In this document: one piece after another, positions 9,470 through 20,180 of the stretch | How positions within the stretch are numbered: the first letter of the stretch is position 1 | How the letters are laid out: every line of letters begins with the position of its first letter | Source: Pseudonocardiales bacterium | Lineage (GTDB): Bacteria; Actinomycetota; Actinomycetes; Mycobacteriales; QHCD01 | DNA: 64,000 nt | Direction: 5' to 3' | NCBI GenBank assembly: GCA_003244255.1 | Contig: QHCD01000067.1 | Span: forward strand, 1 to 64,000 | The notes under the pieces: model-generated | What the model saw: the letters and a program-made list of their open reading frames with translations, nothing else | What the model was told of the DNA's origin: nothing | Databases searched by the model: none | Position numbers and translations under genes: made by a program

Positions 9470-10408
9470 GTGACCGTCGCCTGCACCCCCACCGGCGCGA
9501 TCGGCTGGGACGACAGACAGCCCACCTATCCCGCCTTGCCATCGGTCGACGGGGTACGACACCGTTGGGTCGACACTCCCCGCCTGCGAATCCACGTCGC
9601 CGAGGCCGGCGCCGGCGAGCCGCTGGTACTGCTGCACGGCTGGCCCCAGCACTGGTACGCGTGGCGGTCGCTGATCCCGCTGCTCGCGGGGGACTTCCGG
9701 GTCATCTGCCCGGACCTGCGCGGCTTCGGCTGGACCGACGTCCCGCGGACCGGATACGCCACCGCCGACTTCGTCGCCGACGTCGAGGGGCTGCTCGACG
9801 CGCTCGACGTCAGGCGCGTATTCCTCGCCGGCCACGACGTCGGGGCACGCGTCGGTTTCGGCATCTGCCTCTCGAATCCCGCGCGGGTGCGCCGTTTCGT
9901 CGCCCTGGGCGGGCTGCACCCGTACTGGCAGCCTCGCCTGCTCGCCCCCCAGGCCTGGCGCTACTGGTGGACGCCGCTCGTCGAGACCCCTCTCCTCGGT
10001 CGCTGGGTCGTCGCGCACCTGCCCGGCTACGTCCGGATGCTGCTACGGCGCGGGCTGGCCGATTCGAACGCAGTCACCGGAGCAGACATCGACACTTTCG
10101 TCACGTCCCTGCGCGCACCGGCCCGGGCTCGGGCCAGCGAGGCCCTCATGCGCACCTTTGCCTACCGCGAGATCGTCCCGACCCTGCTCGGCCGCTACCG
10201 TGCCCACCGCCTGACGGTGCCGACCTTGATGCTGAACGGGACCCGCGACTTCGCTCTCTCGCCGAGGTCGCTGGGCGGCTATCAGGACTACGCCGATGAC
10301 CTGCGGCTCGAACTGCTCCCGGGCACTGGCCATCACCTCGCCGAGGAGTGCCCCGCCACGGTCGCCCGATGGATGCGCGAGTTCTTCGCTGACGACGTCG
10401 GCCGCTGA
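9470..10408 (+). CDS. Alpha/beta hydrolase, epoxide-hydrolase type
   Basis: A 312-residue enzyme. HGWPQHWYAW (about 56-65) is the HGxP oxyanion motif of epoxide hydrolases. Asp123 in LAGHDVGAR is the nucleophile, so an ester-forming mechanism rather than a Ser hydrolase. MLNGTRDFAL carries the acid and LLPGTGHHLAEE the His. A cap domain lies between about 145 and 235. The start is GTG 9470, supported by GAGAGGAG 6 nt upstream; the frame is open further upstream but lacks a site. Haloalkane dehalogenase is less likely, because the halide-binding Trp after the nucleophile is absent. Confidence 0.85.
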   Translation: MTVACTPTGAIGWDDRQPTYPALPSVDGVRHRWVDTPRLRIHVAEAGAGEPLVLLHGWPQHWYAWRSLIPLLAGDFRVICPDLRGFGWTDVPRTGYATADFVADVEGLLDALDVRRVFLAGHDVGARVGFGICLSNPARVRRFVALGGLHPYWQPRLLAPQAWRYWWTPLVETPLLGRWVVAHLPGYVRMLLRRGLADSNAVTGADIDTFVTSLRAPARARASEALMRTFAYREIVPTLLGRYRAHRLTVPTLMLNGTRDFALSPRSLGGYQDYADDLRLELLPGTGHHLAEECPATVARWMREFFADDVGR

Positions 10409-10488
10409 TCACGGGACACGATGGTGTCATCATCGGCGCGCTCCCAGAATGTCGTCGAGCAGCACGTCGTCGAGGAGAGATGACGCCG

Positions 10489-11004
10489 ATGCCAGTCCCG
10501 GAGGCCCGCCGAGAGCCGGTCGCCGATCTGGTGCGCCGCGCGCAGGGTGGGGACACGATGGCGATGGCGCGGCTGATCGACGTGCTGGCGCCGTACGTCG
10601 GCAGCCTCTGCGGGCCCATCGCCCTGCAGGACGGCCCCGACGCCGCGCAGGAGGCCCTGACCACCGTCTTCCGCGACCTGCGCGCGCTGCGCGACCCGGA
10701 CGCCCTCTACGGCTGGGTTCGCATGATCACGGTGCGCGAGGCCGTGCGTATCGCCCGACGCTCGCGCCGGTCGACACCGGCCGAGCTCGACGACGTGCCG
10801 GCGCGGGGAGATCCGCAGCTCGCGACCGACGTGCGCGATGTGCTCGACCGGCTGTCCCCCGACCATCGCGCCGTGCTGGTGCTCCGCGACCTCGAATCCC
10901 TCGATGAGAAGACCGTCGGCGCGCTGCTCGACATCTCGACGGGAACCGTCAAGTCGCGGCTGCACCGCGCCCGGCACAGCTTCCGGAAGGCGTGGAACCG
11001 ATGA
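10489..11004 (+). CDS. ECF-type RNA polymerase sigma factor
   Basis: A sigma-70 family factor of about 171 residues with region 2 (DLVRRAQGGDTMAMARLIDVL) and region 4 (LDRLSPDHRAVLVLRDLESL, then a helix-turn-helix ending TVKSRLHRARH). A GAGGAG at 10472-10477 is too close to ATG 10480 and better spaced for ATG 10489, so the latter is chosen; both are in frame. The stop overlaps the next ATG (ATGA), so the SRPBCC protein is translationally coupled. No anti-sigma gene is recognisable nearby. Confidence 0.85.
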   Translation: MPVPEARREPVADLVRRAQGGDTMAMARLIDVLAPYVGSLCGPIALQDGPDAAQEALTTVFRDLRALRDPDALYGWVRMITVREAVRIARRSRRSTPAELDDVPARGDPQLATDVRDVLDRLSPDHRAVLVLRDLESLDEKTVGALLDISTGTVKSRLHRARHSFRKAWNR

Positions 11005-11477
11005 CACAGAGCTGGCCGGTGGCCGACCTCGACCCGATCCGGCGGCTGCGCGTCATGGCCGCGTCCATCCGCGGCGCGGGCGTCGCCGAGCGGGTGGTCC
11101 CGGCAACCGTCGATCAGGTGTGGGCGGTCGCCAGCGACCTGGAGAACGAGCTCCCCCATCTCGTCCGCGACTTCCGATCCGTGCGGGTCAGCGGCAGGGA
11201 CGGCGATCGGCTGACCATGCATGCGCGCGGGCTGCTCGGGCAGCGCGCCCGCTTCGACGTCGTCCTGGAACCGGGCTGGTGCTGGTGCCAGAGCCGGTTC
11301 CTGCTCTGCGGGATGGCCGCGGCGCCGCACCCGGACGGCACCACGTTCGGATTCCTCGGTGGCGTCCGGTTGCCGGTCGCGGGCGTTCTCGCGCCGCTAC
11401 TGAGCACAGCCGGTCGACCGCTGATCGCCGGCGTCCTCGATCGGCTGGAGCAGCGGGTCGAGCTGCGGCAGCTCTGA
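11001..11477 (+). CDS. SRPBCC / polyketide-cyclase-like protein coupled to the sigma factor
   Basis: A 158-residue protein with the START-like SRPBCC pattern: an N-terminal strand AERVVPATVDQVWAVASDL, a central DRLTMHARG and LEPGWCWCQSRFLLCG sheet, and a long C-terminal helix (LLSTAGRPLIAGVLDRLEQR). Such folds bind hydrophobic ligands. Its ATG overlaps the sigma stop by 4 nt, so the pair is one transcript. A ligand-sensing partner of the sigma factor is an inference from that coupling only. Confidence 0.7.
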   Translation: MTQSWPVADLDPIRRLRVMAASIRGAGVAERVVPATVDQVWAVASDLENELPHLVRDFRSVRVSGRDGDRLTMHARGLLGQRARFDVVLEPGWCWCQSRFLLCGMAAAPHPDGTTFGFLGGVRLPVAGVLAPLLSTAGRPLIAGVLDRLEQRVELRQL

Positions 11478-11532
11478 TCGATTGGGCAGCCGGGCGGGCC
11501 GCGGAGTCCGGCGGCGAACGCCAGGACGCCGC

Positions 11533-12120
11533 TCATCGCCGGCCGGCTCTCGCGGTCGTCGTGTCCCAGGCGCGGAAGGCCGCATCCAACGCGGCGACCA
11601 GCCGATCGAAGCTGCGGTCGACACTGCGCGGGAGGCCGAAGCCGCCGCCCAGCTCGAGCGACACGAACCCGTGCAGGGCGCTGCGCAGGGTGCGCGCCGC
11701 GTCGATCGCGACGTCGCCGCGAATGCCGTACTCGCCGAGCACGCGCAGGATCGGCTCGAGTGCGGCCTCGCTGGCCGCGAGGCTGTCGACGTCGTCGGGA
11801 TCGGGCGCGGACACGAGTGCGGGATACCGCCCGGGATGCTCGTGCGCGTACCGGCGGTAGGTTCTCGCCAGCGCCCGCAATGCCCGCTGCGGTGGGCCTT
11901 TCGTGGCCACGGCAAGCTCGGCTGCGAGCTCGCGGGCAACCTGGGCCGTCAGCATGCGACGCAACCCGGGCAGGCCGTCGACGTGCTTGTAGAGGCTGGG
12001 CAGGGCGACGCCGAATCGCTTGGCGACCGCCGCGAGCGTGAGGTTGGCGTAACCGACCTCGTCGGCGACGTCCGCAGCGGCGACGACGACGGCGTGCGGA
12101 CTCAGGCCCGCCCTAGGCAC
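11533..12120 (-). CDS. TetR-family transcriptional regulator (WHG C-terminal domain type)
   Basis: A 195-residue repressor. The helix-turn-helix is VGYANLTLAAVAKRFGVALP (about 22-41), followed by SLYKHVDGL. The C-terminal part contains FVSLELGGGFGLP, the pattern of the TetR_C_33/WHG ligand domain. The gene overlaps the end of the upstream hydrolase gene by 8 nt, so the two form an operon. A perfect 6-5-6 palindrome at 12931-12947, immediately upstream of that operon, is its probable operator, implying autoregulation. Confidence 0.9.
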   Translation of the reverse strand: MPRAGLSPHAVVVAAADVADEVGYANLTLAAVAKRFGVALPSLYKHVDGLPGLRRMLTAQVARELAAELAVATKGPPQRALRALARTYRRYAHEHPGRYPALVSAPDPDDVDSLAASEAALEPILRVLGEYGIRGDVAIDAARTLRSALHGFVSLELGGGFGLPRSVDRSFDRLVAALDAAFRAWDTTTARAGRR

Positions 12121-12922
12121 GGTCGCCCCTGCGCAGGTAGGCGATCGTGACTCGCGCGACCTCGTCGGGCTGCTCCACCTGCGGGTAGTGTCCGGCCCCG
12201 GCGACCAGGTGAGTCTCGCCGCGGATCTGCTCGGCGCCCCAGACGGCCTCGGCAGCAGGGTCGGCGAAATCGGGATCCTTGGTGCCCATCACGACGACGC
12301 CGCCACAGCCGACGCGGGCGAGTCGCTCGCACACCGGCTGGTGCGATGTGCGCGTCGTCGCCACGAATGCCTTCCAGTGCGCGGGCCGCGACAGCGACGC
12401 GTTGGCGGCAGCACGCCGCTCGGGCAGATCGGCGGGTGGATTGTCCTTGAACAGCGACGCGTAGTACCTGCCCCACGCCGCTCTCCCCCACGGCCGCAAC
12501 AGCAGCGCGCGCAGCATCAGCTTCGTCCACATGCTCGTCGGTGGTTCCCGCAGGAACGCGCCGAGCAGCACCAGGCCGCTCACCCGGCCCGGATGCTCCG
12601 CCGCTGTGTAGGCGGCCGCCGCCCCGCCCATCGAGTTGCCGACGATCGTCGCTGGCCCGCCGAGCTCGTCGATCAGCGCGACCACGTCGCCCGACGATGC
12701 GGCATTGTCATACCCGTCGAAGCTCGCGTCGCTCTCGCCGTGCCCGCGCAGGTCCATCGCGGCGACGCGGTATCCGGCGTCGACCAGCCGGGGCGCGAGG
12801 AGGCGATAGCTCGATCGCAGGTCGCCCATGCCGGGCACGCACACGACCAGTGGCCCGCAGCCGCTGACGTCGTAGGCGATCCGACCGCCTGGGCGGCTGA
12901 GATAATGCGTTGTCGCCGGCAT
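12113..12922 (-). CDS. Alpha/beta hydrolase, lipase/esterase type
   Basis: A 269-residue serine hydrolase. VPGMGDLRSSY is the oxyanion region, GNSMGGAAA carries nucleophile Ser97, VMGTKDPDF the acid and VAGAGHYPQVEQP the His. ATG 12922 is preferred because the alternative ATG 12949 falls inside the palindrome. The message may then be nearly leaderless, which would suit direct repression at the operator. It is co-transcribed with the overlapping TetR gene, so its substrate or product is probably related to the TetR ligand. Confidence 0.85.
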   Translation of the reverse strand: MPATTHYLSRPGGRIAYDVSGCGPLVVCVPGMGDLRSSYRLLAPRLVDAGYRVAAMDLRGHGESDASFDGYDNAASSGDVVALIDELGGPATIVGNSMGGAAAAYTAAEHPGRVSGLVLLGAFLREPPTSMWTKLMLRALLLRPWGRAAWGRYYASLFKDNPPADLPERRAAANASLSRPAHWKAFVATTRTSHQPVCERLARVGCGGVVVMGTKDPDFADPAAEAVWGAEQIRGETHLVAGAGHYPQVEQPDEVARVTIAYLRRGDRA

Positions 12923-12930
12923 AAAGCTAA

Positions 12931-12947
12931 GGCTAATAGCGTTAGCC
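12931..12947. promoter_or_regulatory. Probable TetR operator, perfect palindrome GGCTAA-N5-TTAGCC
   Basis: The 17-bp sequence GGCTAATAGCGTTAGCC is a perfect 6-bp inverted repeat around TAGCG. It is AT-richer than its surroundings. It sits 9 bp upstream of the hydrolase start and about 90 bp upstream of the divergent DinB gene. Position and symmetry fit an operator for the TetR protein encoded at 11533-12120. Control of the DinB gene is possible but unproven. Confidence 0.65.
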
Positions 12948-13037
12948 ATGGGATGCAAGCACCGTGACCTCGCGGCAGCAAGAGCCGGACATCGGCGGCA
13001 TGATGTGTGCCGGCCATCGTCGACTCGGAGGACCCAC

Positions 13038-13544
13038 ATGAGCACCGACGCTCGGATCGAGGAACCCCCTGACGGCGACGAGCGCGCCATCACGCTTGGC
13101 TGGCTCGCCTTCCATCGCGACGCCCTGCGAGCCAAGTGCGCCGGGCTCGACGACGCGCAGCTCGCCACCCGCGCCGCGCCGCCGTCGCCGTTGTCGCTGC
13201 TCGGCCTGGTGCGGCACATCACCGAGATGGAGCGGGTGTACGGCGCCTGGGCGCTCGGACCGACGTGCGAGCTGCAGTTCGTCTGGGGCGATTACACCGA
13301 CGACGGACCGGAGTGGGACATCGACGCCGACGAGTCGATGGCGCAGGAGTCGATGACGGCGTGGGCGAAGGAGAAGCGGGCCGCCGACGCGGGGATCGCG
13401 GAGCACGCCGATCTCGCCTCGGTCGGCGCCGGCAACGGCCGGAGCCTGCGTTGGAACCTGCAGAAACCGATCGGTGAATACGCGCGCCACAACGGGCACG
13501 CCGATCTCATCCGCGAACGAATCGACGGCCAGACCGGAGAGTGA
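13038..13544 (+). CDS. DinB-family (DUF664) protein
   Basis: A 168-residue four-helix protein of the DinB/DUF664 type, a fold that includes mycothiol- and bacillithiol-dependent enzymes. HRDALRAKCAGLDDAQLATR opens the bundle, LLGLVRHITEMERVY carries the first metal His and IGEYARHNGHADLIRERIDG the C-terminal His pair. All three His of the usual triad are present, so it is probably catalytic. It starts at ATG 13038 with GGAGGA upstream. Mycothiol is expected in this organism (mshC at 28632), so a mycothiol-dependent transferase is a fair guess. Confidence 0.85.
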   Translation: MSTDARIEEPPDGDERAITLGWLAFHRDALRAKCAGLDDAQLATRAAPPSPLSLLGLVRHITEMERVYGAWALGPTCELQFVWGDYTDDGPEWDIDADESMAQESMTAWAKEKRAADAGIAEHADLASVGAGNGRSLRWNLQKPIGEYARHNGHADLIRERIDGQTGE

Positions 13545-13554
13545 GCACCGACCG

Positions 13555-14589
13555 ATGACCATCCGGCTCTCCCTCGGCCACATCGACTGCTACGACGACC
13601 GGGTGGCGACGTTCGCACACCAGCTCGGGCTGTCCGGCGTGCAGTTCCACACGCCGAACCTGCTTCCCGGTGAGAACGGCTACTGGAGCATCGAGGAGCT
13701 GCGCGCGCTGCGCGATCGCTGTGACGCCGACGGGTTGCGCATCGACGGCCTTGAGAACGTGCCGCTCGCGCACTTCTGGAAGGTCCAGCGCGGCGCGCCG
13801 GGACGCGACGAGCAGATTGAGAACTTCTGCACGACGCTCGCCAACATGGCCGCCGTCGGGATCGACCTGCTGGGCTATAACTTCACCGTCAGCTATGTCT
13901 GGCGCACCTCGATGGCGGCGCCGGGACGTGGTGGCGCGCTGGTGACGTCCTTCGACCTGGCCAGCGTCGGCAGCGGCAACGCACTCGCGGGATACCGGCT
14001 CACACCCGACGTCGCGGCGATCGAACCACTTGATGCGCAACGGATGTGGGAGAACCACCAGTACTTCCTCGACGCCGTGCTGCCGGTCGCCGAACGCTAT
14101 TCGGTGCGGCTCGCGCTGCATCCCGACGACCCTCCTGTCGACCAGCCCCTGGGCGGCGCTGCGCGAATCTTCATCTCACCGGAGTCGCTGGTGGCGGCGC
14201 GCGAGCAGGCGCGGCGTAATCCGATGTGGGGACTGAACTGCTGCCTCGGGACCATCTCGGAGATGGGCGGCGAGGCCGCGGTGATGCAGGTGATCGACAC
14301 CCTCGGTGCGGCCGGTGCGATCCACTACGTGCACTTTCGCGATGTGCAAGGAACGGTGCCGCAGTTCACCGAGTCATTTGTCGACGAGGGGAACTACGAC
14401 GCCGCGGCGGTGATCCGTCGGCTGCACGACGTCGGCTTCGACGGGTTCCTGATCGACGACCACGTGCCGGCCATGATCGGCGACCTTGACACCTGGCTCG
14501 ACACGTCGTCCGAGGCGTACTGCAGTCGCGGCCGGGCACACGCGCTCGGCTACCTGCAGGGTGTTCTGCATGCGCTGGACCTGCCGTGA
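13555..14589 (+). CDS. Mannonate dehydratase-like (UxuA family) sugar enzyme
   Basis: A 344-residue TIM-barrel protein of the xylose-isomerase-like superfamily. LALHPDDPP is a UxuA hallmark, as are GLNCCLGTISEMG, the metal-binding HYVHFRDVQGTVP and DGFLIDDHVPAM. Mannonate dehydratase removes water from D-mannonate in hexuronate catabolism. No other uronate genes (uxaC, uxaB, kdgK) are in view, so the true substrate may be another aldonate. The 11-nt gap after the DinB gene suggests co-transcription. No strong ribosome site is visible close to ATG 13555. Confidence 0.8.
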   Translation: MTIRLSLGHIDCYDDRVATFAHQLGLSGVQFHTPNLLPGENGYWSIEELRALRDRCDADGLRIDGLENVPLAHFWKVQRGAPGRDEQIENFCTTLANMAAVGIDLLGYNFTVSYVWRTSMAAPGRGGALVTSFDLASVGSGNALAGYRLTPDVAAIEPLDAQRMWENHQYFLDAVLPVAERYSVRLALHPDDPPVDQPLGGAARIFISPESLVAAREQARRNPMWGLNCCLGTISEMGGEAAVMQVIDTLGAAGAIHYVHFRDVQGTVPQFTESFVDEGNYDAAAVIRRLHDVGFDGFLIDDHVPAMIGDLDTWLDTSSEAYCSRGRAHALGYLQGVLHALDLP

Positions 14590-14626
14590 CGGCCCGTCGT
14601 CGGTGCCGGTCGCTACAGTGCGGCTA

Positions 14627-15058
14627 ATGATTGCATCCACGATCAGCCTGGTGACGCTCGGAGTCGGCGACGTCACCCGCTCCACCGCCTTCTACCAAGC
14701 ACTCGGCTGGCCGCTGTCGTCGGCGTCACAACCGGGTGTGGTCAGCTTCTTTCGGACGACGGGCGGCCTGCTCGGCCTGTTCGGAACCAGCGATCTGGCT
14801 GCCGACGCCGCCGCCGACGCCGTCGACCCAACGCCGCACTTCAGGGGCGTCACACTGGCGATCAACGTCGGCTCGCGCGAGGACGTCGACGCCGCGATCG
14901 AGTCGGCGCGCGACGCCGGCGCGCGGATCGGGAAGGAGCCGCAGGCCACCGAGTGGGGCGGCTACCACGGCTACTTCGCCGATCCGGACGGTCATCTGTG
15001 GGAGGTCGCGCACAACCCGTTCTGGCCGCTCGCCGACGGGCTTCCACAGCTGCCGTAG
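14627..15058 (+). CDS. Single-domain VOC family protein
   Basis: A 143-residue VOC protein. ISLVTLGVGDVTRSTAFYQ begins the first beta-alpha-beta module, and YFADPDGHLWEVAHNPFW closes the second with the usual metal-ligand Glu in WEV. It resembles the glyoxalase-like proteins annotated as VOC or glyoxalase in many actinomycetes, with no defined substrate. The ATG at 14627 follows 37 bp of non-coding sequence, and a weak promoter rather than read-through is possible. It converges with mpa. Confidence 0.85.
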   Translation: MIASTISLVTLGVGDVTRSTAFYQALGWPLSSASQPGVVSFFRTTGGLLGLFGTSDLAADAAADAVDPTPHFRGVTLAINVGSREDVDAAIESARDAGARIGKEPQATEWGGYHGYFADPDGHLWEVAHNPFWPLADGLPQLP

Positions 15059-15099
15059 GCGGCCACATGTCCCAGCTGCCGCTGGCGACGCCTGTCGGC

Positions 15100-16866
15100 T
15101 TATAGGTACTGGCCGGTGTTGGTGACGGTGTCGATGGACCGGCCGGTCTCGCCGCCCTTGCCCGAGACCAGGGTGCGGATGTAGACGATCCGCTCGCCCT
15201 TCTTGCCCGAGATCCGGGCCCAGTCGTCGGGGTTCGTGGTGTTCGGAAGGTCCTCATTCTCCTTGAACTCATCGACGCACGCCGCGAGCAGGTGCGAGAG
15301 CCGGACGCCCTTCTGCCCGGACTCGAGGAAGTCCTTGATGGCCATCTTCTTGGCCCGATCGACGATGTTCTGGATCATCGCGCCGGAGTTGAAGTCCTTG
15401 AAGTACAGCACTTCCTTGTCGCCGTTGGCGTAGGTGACCTCCAGGAACCGGTTCTCCTCGCGCTCGGTGTACATCCGCTCGATCGCGTGCTGGATCATCC
15501 CGGCAACGCATGCCTCCCGGCTGCCGCCGTGCTCGGCGAGGTCCTCGCCGTGCAGCGGCACCAGTGGGGTGAGGTACTTGGAGAAGATGTCGCGCGCGGC
15601 CTCGGCGTCCGGTCGCTCGATCTTGATCTTCACGTCGAGACGGCCGGGTCGCAGGATCGCGGGGTCAATCATGTCCTCGCGGTTCGACGCGCCGATGACG
15701 ATGACGTTCTCCAGGCCCTCGACGCCGTCGATCTCCGAGAGCAGCTGCGGAACGATCGTGTTCTCGACGTCGGAAGACACGCCGGATCCACGGGTGCGGA
15801 AGATCGAATCCATCTCGTCGAAGAACACGATCACCGGCGTGCCCTCGCTGGCCTTCTCCCTCGCCCGCTGGAACACCAGCCGGATGTGCCGCTCGGTCTC
15901 ACCGACGTACTTGTTCAGCAGTTCAGGGCCCTTGATGTTCAGGAAGTAGGACCGGGCCGAATCGCCGTCCGTGCTCGGTTCCGCGTCGACGTCGATGTCG
16001 CCGCCACCTTGCACCGCGGCCACCTGCCGCGCGAGGGATCGCGCCACCGCCTTGGCGATCAGTGTCTTGCCGCACCCGGGCGGGCCGTAGAGCAGCACGC
16101 CCTTAGGCGGCCGCAGATAGTGCTCCCGGAACAGGTCGGCATGCAGGAACGGCAGCTCGACGGCGTCGCGGATCTGCTCGATCTGGGCGCGGAGCCCACC
16201 GATGTCGGAGTAGTCGATGTCGGGGACCTCTTCGAGGATCAGCTCCTCGACCTCGGTCTTGGGGATGCGCTCGTAGACATAGCCCGACCGCGACTCGAGC
16301 AGCAGCGAGTCACCCGCCCGCAGCTTCTGCCCGGCCAGCGTGTCGGCGACATGCACGATGCGCTCTTCGTCGGTGTGACCGATCACCAGCGCGCGATCGC
16401 CGCCGGCCAGCAGCTCCTTGAGCATGACGACGTCGCCCGCACGCTCGAACTCGCGGGCAGCGACGACGTTCAGCGCCTCGTTGAGCATCAGCTCCTGACC
16501 GCGCTGCAACGCCTCGATCGGCACCGCCGGCGAGACCGCCACCCGCAGCTTGCGGCCGCCGGTGAACACGTCGACCGTGCCGTCGTCGTAGCCGGTCAGG
16601 AAGACGCCGTACCCGCTCGGCGGCTGCGCCAGGCGGTCGACCTCCTCCTTCAGCGTGATGACCTGCTCGCGGGCCTCGCGCAGAATCTGGGTGAGCTTCT
16701 CGTTGCGCTCGGTCAGGCTCGCGAGCCGCGCATTGGCGTCGGCGAGCTGCGCGTCCAGGGCGGGTCCGTGCGGCGGCGCCTGCTGGAGCCGGCGGCGCAG
16801 CATCGCGATCTCGCGCTCGAGGTAGCTGATCTGGGCGGCGAGGTCCTCTGCATTGGCGTCGTTCAC
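15100..16866 (-). CDS. arc: Proteasome-activating AAA+ ATPase Mpa/ARC
   Basis: Hexameric unfoldase that captures Pup and feeds tagged proteins into PrcAB. It has an N-terminal coiled coil ([17 protein letters not shown] and [19 protein letters not shown]), tandem OB domains, then the AAA+ module with GPPGCGKT (Walker A), [10 protein letters not shown] (Walker B) and the [15 protein letters not shown] second-region motif. The C-terminus is TGQYL, the penultimate-Tyr motif that docks in alpha-ring pockets. The start is uncertain: GTG 16866 follows GAGAGGTGG, while the frame also opens at TTG 16935 with a poor site. It is separated from the core proteasome genes by about 6 kb of accessory genes. 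Confidence 0.96.
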   Translation of the reverse strand: MNDANAEDLAAQISYLEREIAMLRRRLQQAPPHGPALDAQLADANARLASLTERNEKLTQILREAREQVITLKEEVDRLAQPPSGYGVFLTGYDDGTVDVFTGGRKLRVAVSPAVPIEALQRGQELMLNEALNVVAAREFERAGDVVMLKELLAGGDRALVIGHTDEERIVHVADTLAGQKLRAGDSLLLESRSGYVYERIPKTEVEELILEEVPDIDYSDIGGLRAQIEQIRDAVELPFLHADLFREHYLRPPKGVLLYGPPGCGKTLIAKAVARSLARQVAAVQGGGDIDVDAEPSTDGDSARSYFLNIKGPELLNKYVGETERHIRLVFQRAREKASEGTPVIVFFDEMDSIFRTRGSGVSSDVENTIVPQLLSEIDGVEGLENVIVIGASNREDMIDPAILRPGRLDVKIKIERPDAEAARDIFSKYLTPLVPLHGEDLAEHGGSREACVAGMIQHAIERMYTEREENRFLEVTYANGDKEVLYFKDFNSGAMIQNIVDRAKKMAIKDFLESGQKGVRLSHLLAACVDEFKENEDLPNTTNPDDWARISGKKGERIVYIRTLVSGKGGETGRSIDTVTNTGQYL

Positions 16867-16996
16867 GATGCCGTGCCCACCTCTCCTGCGCTCTTCGATC
16901 GGTGCATCCGGGCTGGCATTCACGCCTGAAATCAACCCTACACAGCGAGGGCGCGGTGCTGCGGTACCCGCCGATGCGATTCCCCGGACGGGCGGG

Positions 16997-19023
<2,027 letters not shown>

Positions 19024-19063
19024 CCCTCCGATGCTACGGGGGTCGGTGTCCTACGGTTGGGTC

Positions 19064-19780
19064 ATGCCAGTCGGTGTGGGCCCAGTCGATGCGGGCGGGT
19101 CGGGCTCGCTCACGACCGCGCCGGTCGCTCCGGGCCGATCCGGTCCCCGCCACCGCGCCGGCTCCCGCACGGCGGCCGATCGGCGGCACGAGGGGACGTC
19201 CGACGTCGAAATCGAGCAGTGGCAGCCGCGCGCCGTCATGCGGAGACGACGTCGGCAGGCCAAGCGTCGCCGCCTGCTCGAGTGGCCGATCCTGGTCGCC
19301 GTCGCGCTGGGTGTCGCGCTGGTGCTCCGGACGTTCGTTGTGCAGAGCTTCTGGATCCCCTCGGGATCGATGAACGACACGCTGGTGCGCGGTGACCGCG
19401 TCATCGTCGACAAGCTCAGCTACGACCTGCACGGCGTCCGCCGCGACGACGTCGTCGTCTTCCGGCGCCCGGCGAACGTGCAGATCTCCGAAGACGACCT
19501 GATCAAGCGGGTCATCGGGCTGCCCGGCGACGTCCTGCAGGCTCGAGACGGCGTCGTGTCCGTCAACGGCACCGCTGTGTCGGAACCGTTCGTGCTCGGC
19601 TCCTGCGGTGGCACCGCCAACTTCGGGCCGGTGACGGTCCCCCGCGATGACGTGTTCGTGATGGGCGACAACCGCTGCGATTCCTATGACAGCAGGTATT
19701 TCGGGCCCATCAGCCAGCAGCTGATCGTCGGGCACGCCGTCGTGCTGGTATGGCCGCCGGCCCGATGGTCCGGCCTCTAG
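19064..19780 (+). CDS. lepB: Signal peptidase I
   Basis: A 238-residue type I signal peptidase that releases Sec and Tat signal peptides outside the membrane. A Arg/Lys-rich cytosolic stretch (about 60-70) precedes one membrane helix (about 74-95). The catalytic Ser102 lies in FWIPSGSMNDTL and Lys148 in DDLIKRVIGLPGD. The C-terminal box is FVMGDNRCDSYDSRYFGPI. The long N-terminal tail is typical of actinobacterial LepB. It starts at ATG 19064, divergent from the M50 protease. The symbol is based on family only, as several paralogues are usual. Confidence 0.93.
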   Translation: MPVGVGPVDAGGSGSLTTAPVAPGRSGPRHRAGSRTAADRRHEGTSDVEIEQWQPRAVMRRRRRQAKRRRLLEWPILVAVALGVALVLRTFVVQSFWIPSGSMNDTLVRGDRVIVDKLSYDLHGVRRDDVVVFRRPANVQISEDDLIKRVIGLPGDVLQARDGVVSVNGTAVSEPFVLGSCGGTANFGPVTVPRDDVFVMGDNRCDSYDSRYFGPISQQLIVGHAVVLVWPPARWSGL

Positions 19781-20180
19781 TGGTGCACCAGTGGCGGCTT
19801 CCACGTTGCGCCGCTGGCCGTCGGCGGCGAAGTGATCGGGCACGCGGCGGCATCGCCGATCACCCGGTTGAGCAGCCGGGAATGTCCACCCCCAGACGCT
19901 TGTCTCTGCCCCGTCCCGTGGGGCAGAGTCGGGCTCTGGCCGCGCCCGGGGACAGAGACAAGGCGCGCGCACAGACGTGCTCCGACCGCAGCGCGCGGGC
20001 GCGGCATGAGGGAAGGGGACCACCCGCCACGCGGGTGGTCCGCTTCGATCGAAGCTGCCGCCGCGTAGTGGCCGCGCGGGGATGAGTCGCACCCATCCGC
20101 ATTCGCGGCCCGGCGGCGCATTCGGCACGCACCAGTGCAGATCCGCAAGGTTGTCGGTGCACCGGCCTAGGGTCAAGCAC
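19781..20180. other. 400-bp intergenic region carrying a REP-like repeat
   Basis: No protein-like ORF is convincing in this gap between lepB and the RecB-like gene. Its main content is the hairpin-rich repeat at 19899-19987. Beyond it, the sequence is GC-rich without a recognisable promoter until the RecB-like start at 20181. Confidence 0.5.
19899..19987. repeat. REP-like interspersed repeat, copy A
   Basis: An inverted repeat-rich unit. TGTCTCTGCCCC pairs with GGGGACAGAGACA further on, and an inner GCCCCGTCCCGTGGGGC makes its own hairpin. The stretch 19921-19987 matches 37576-37643 at most positions, including GGGCAGAGTCGGGCTCTGG and AGAGACAAGGCGCGCGCA. The two copies are 17.6 kb apart, both intergenic and in the same orientation. 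A REP/MITE element or a structured RNA are the main options. Confidence 0.7.

Noticed and set aside
10411-10430. GACAC-gatg-GTGTC palindrome before the sigma gene
   Set aside because: Short and in GC-rich sequence; could be chance or a weak terminator for the upstream hydrolase.
15292-16929. 545-codon plus-strand ORF
   Set aside because: Mirror frame of mpa, whose motifs are unmistakable on the other strand.
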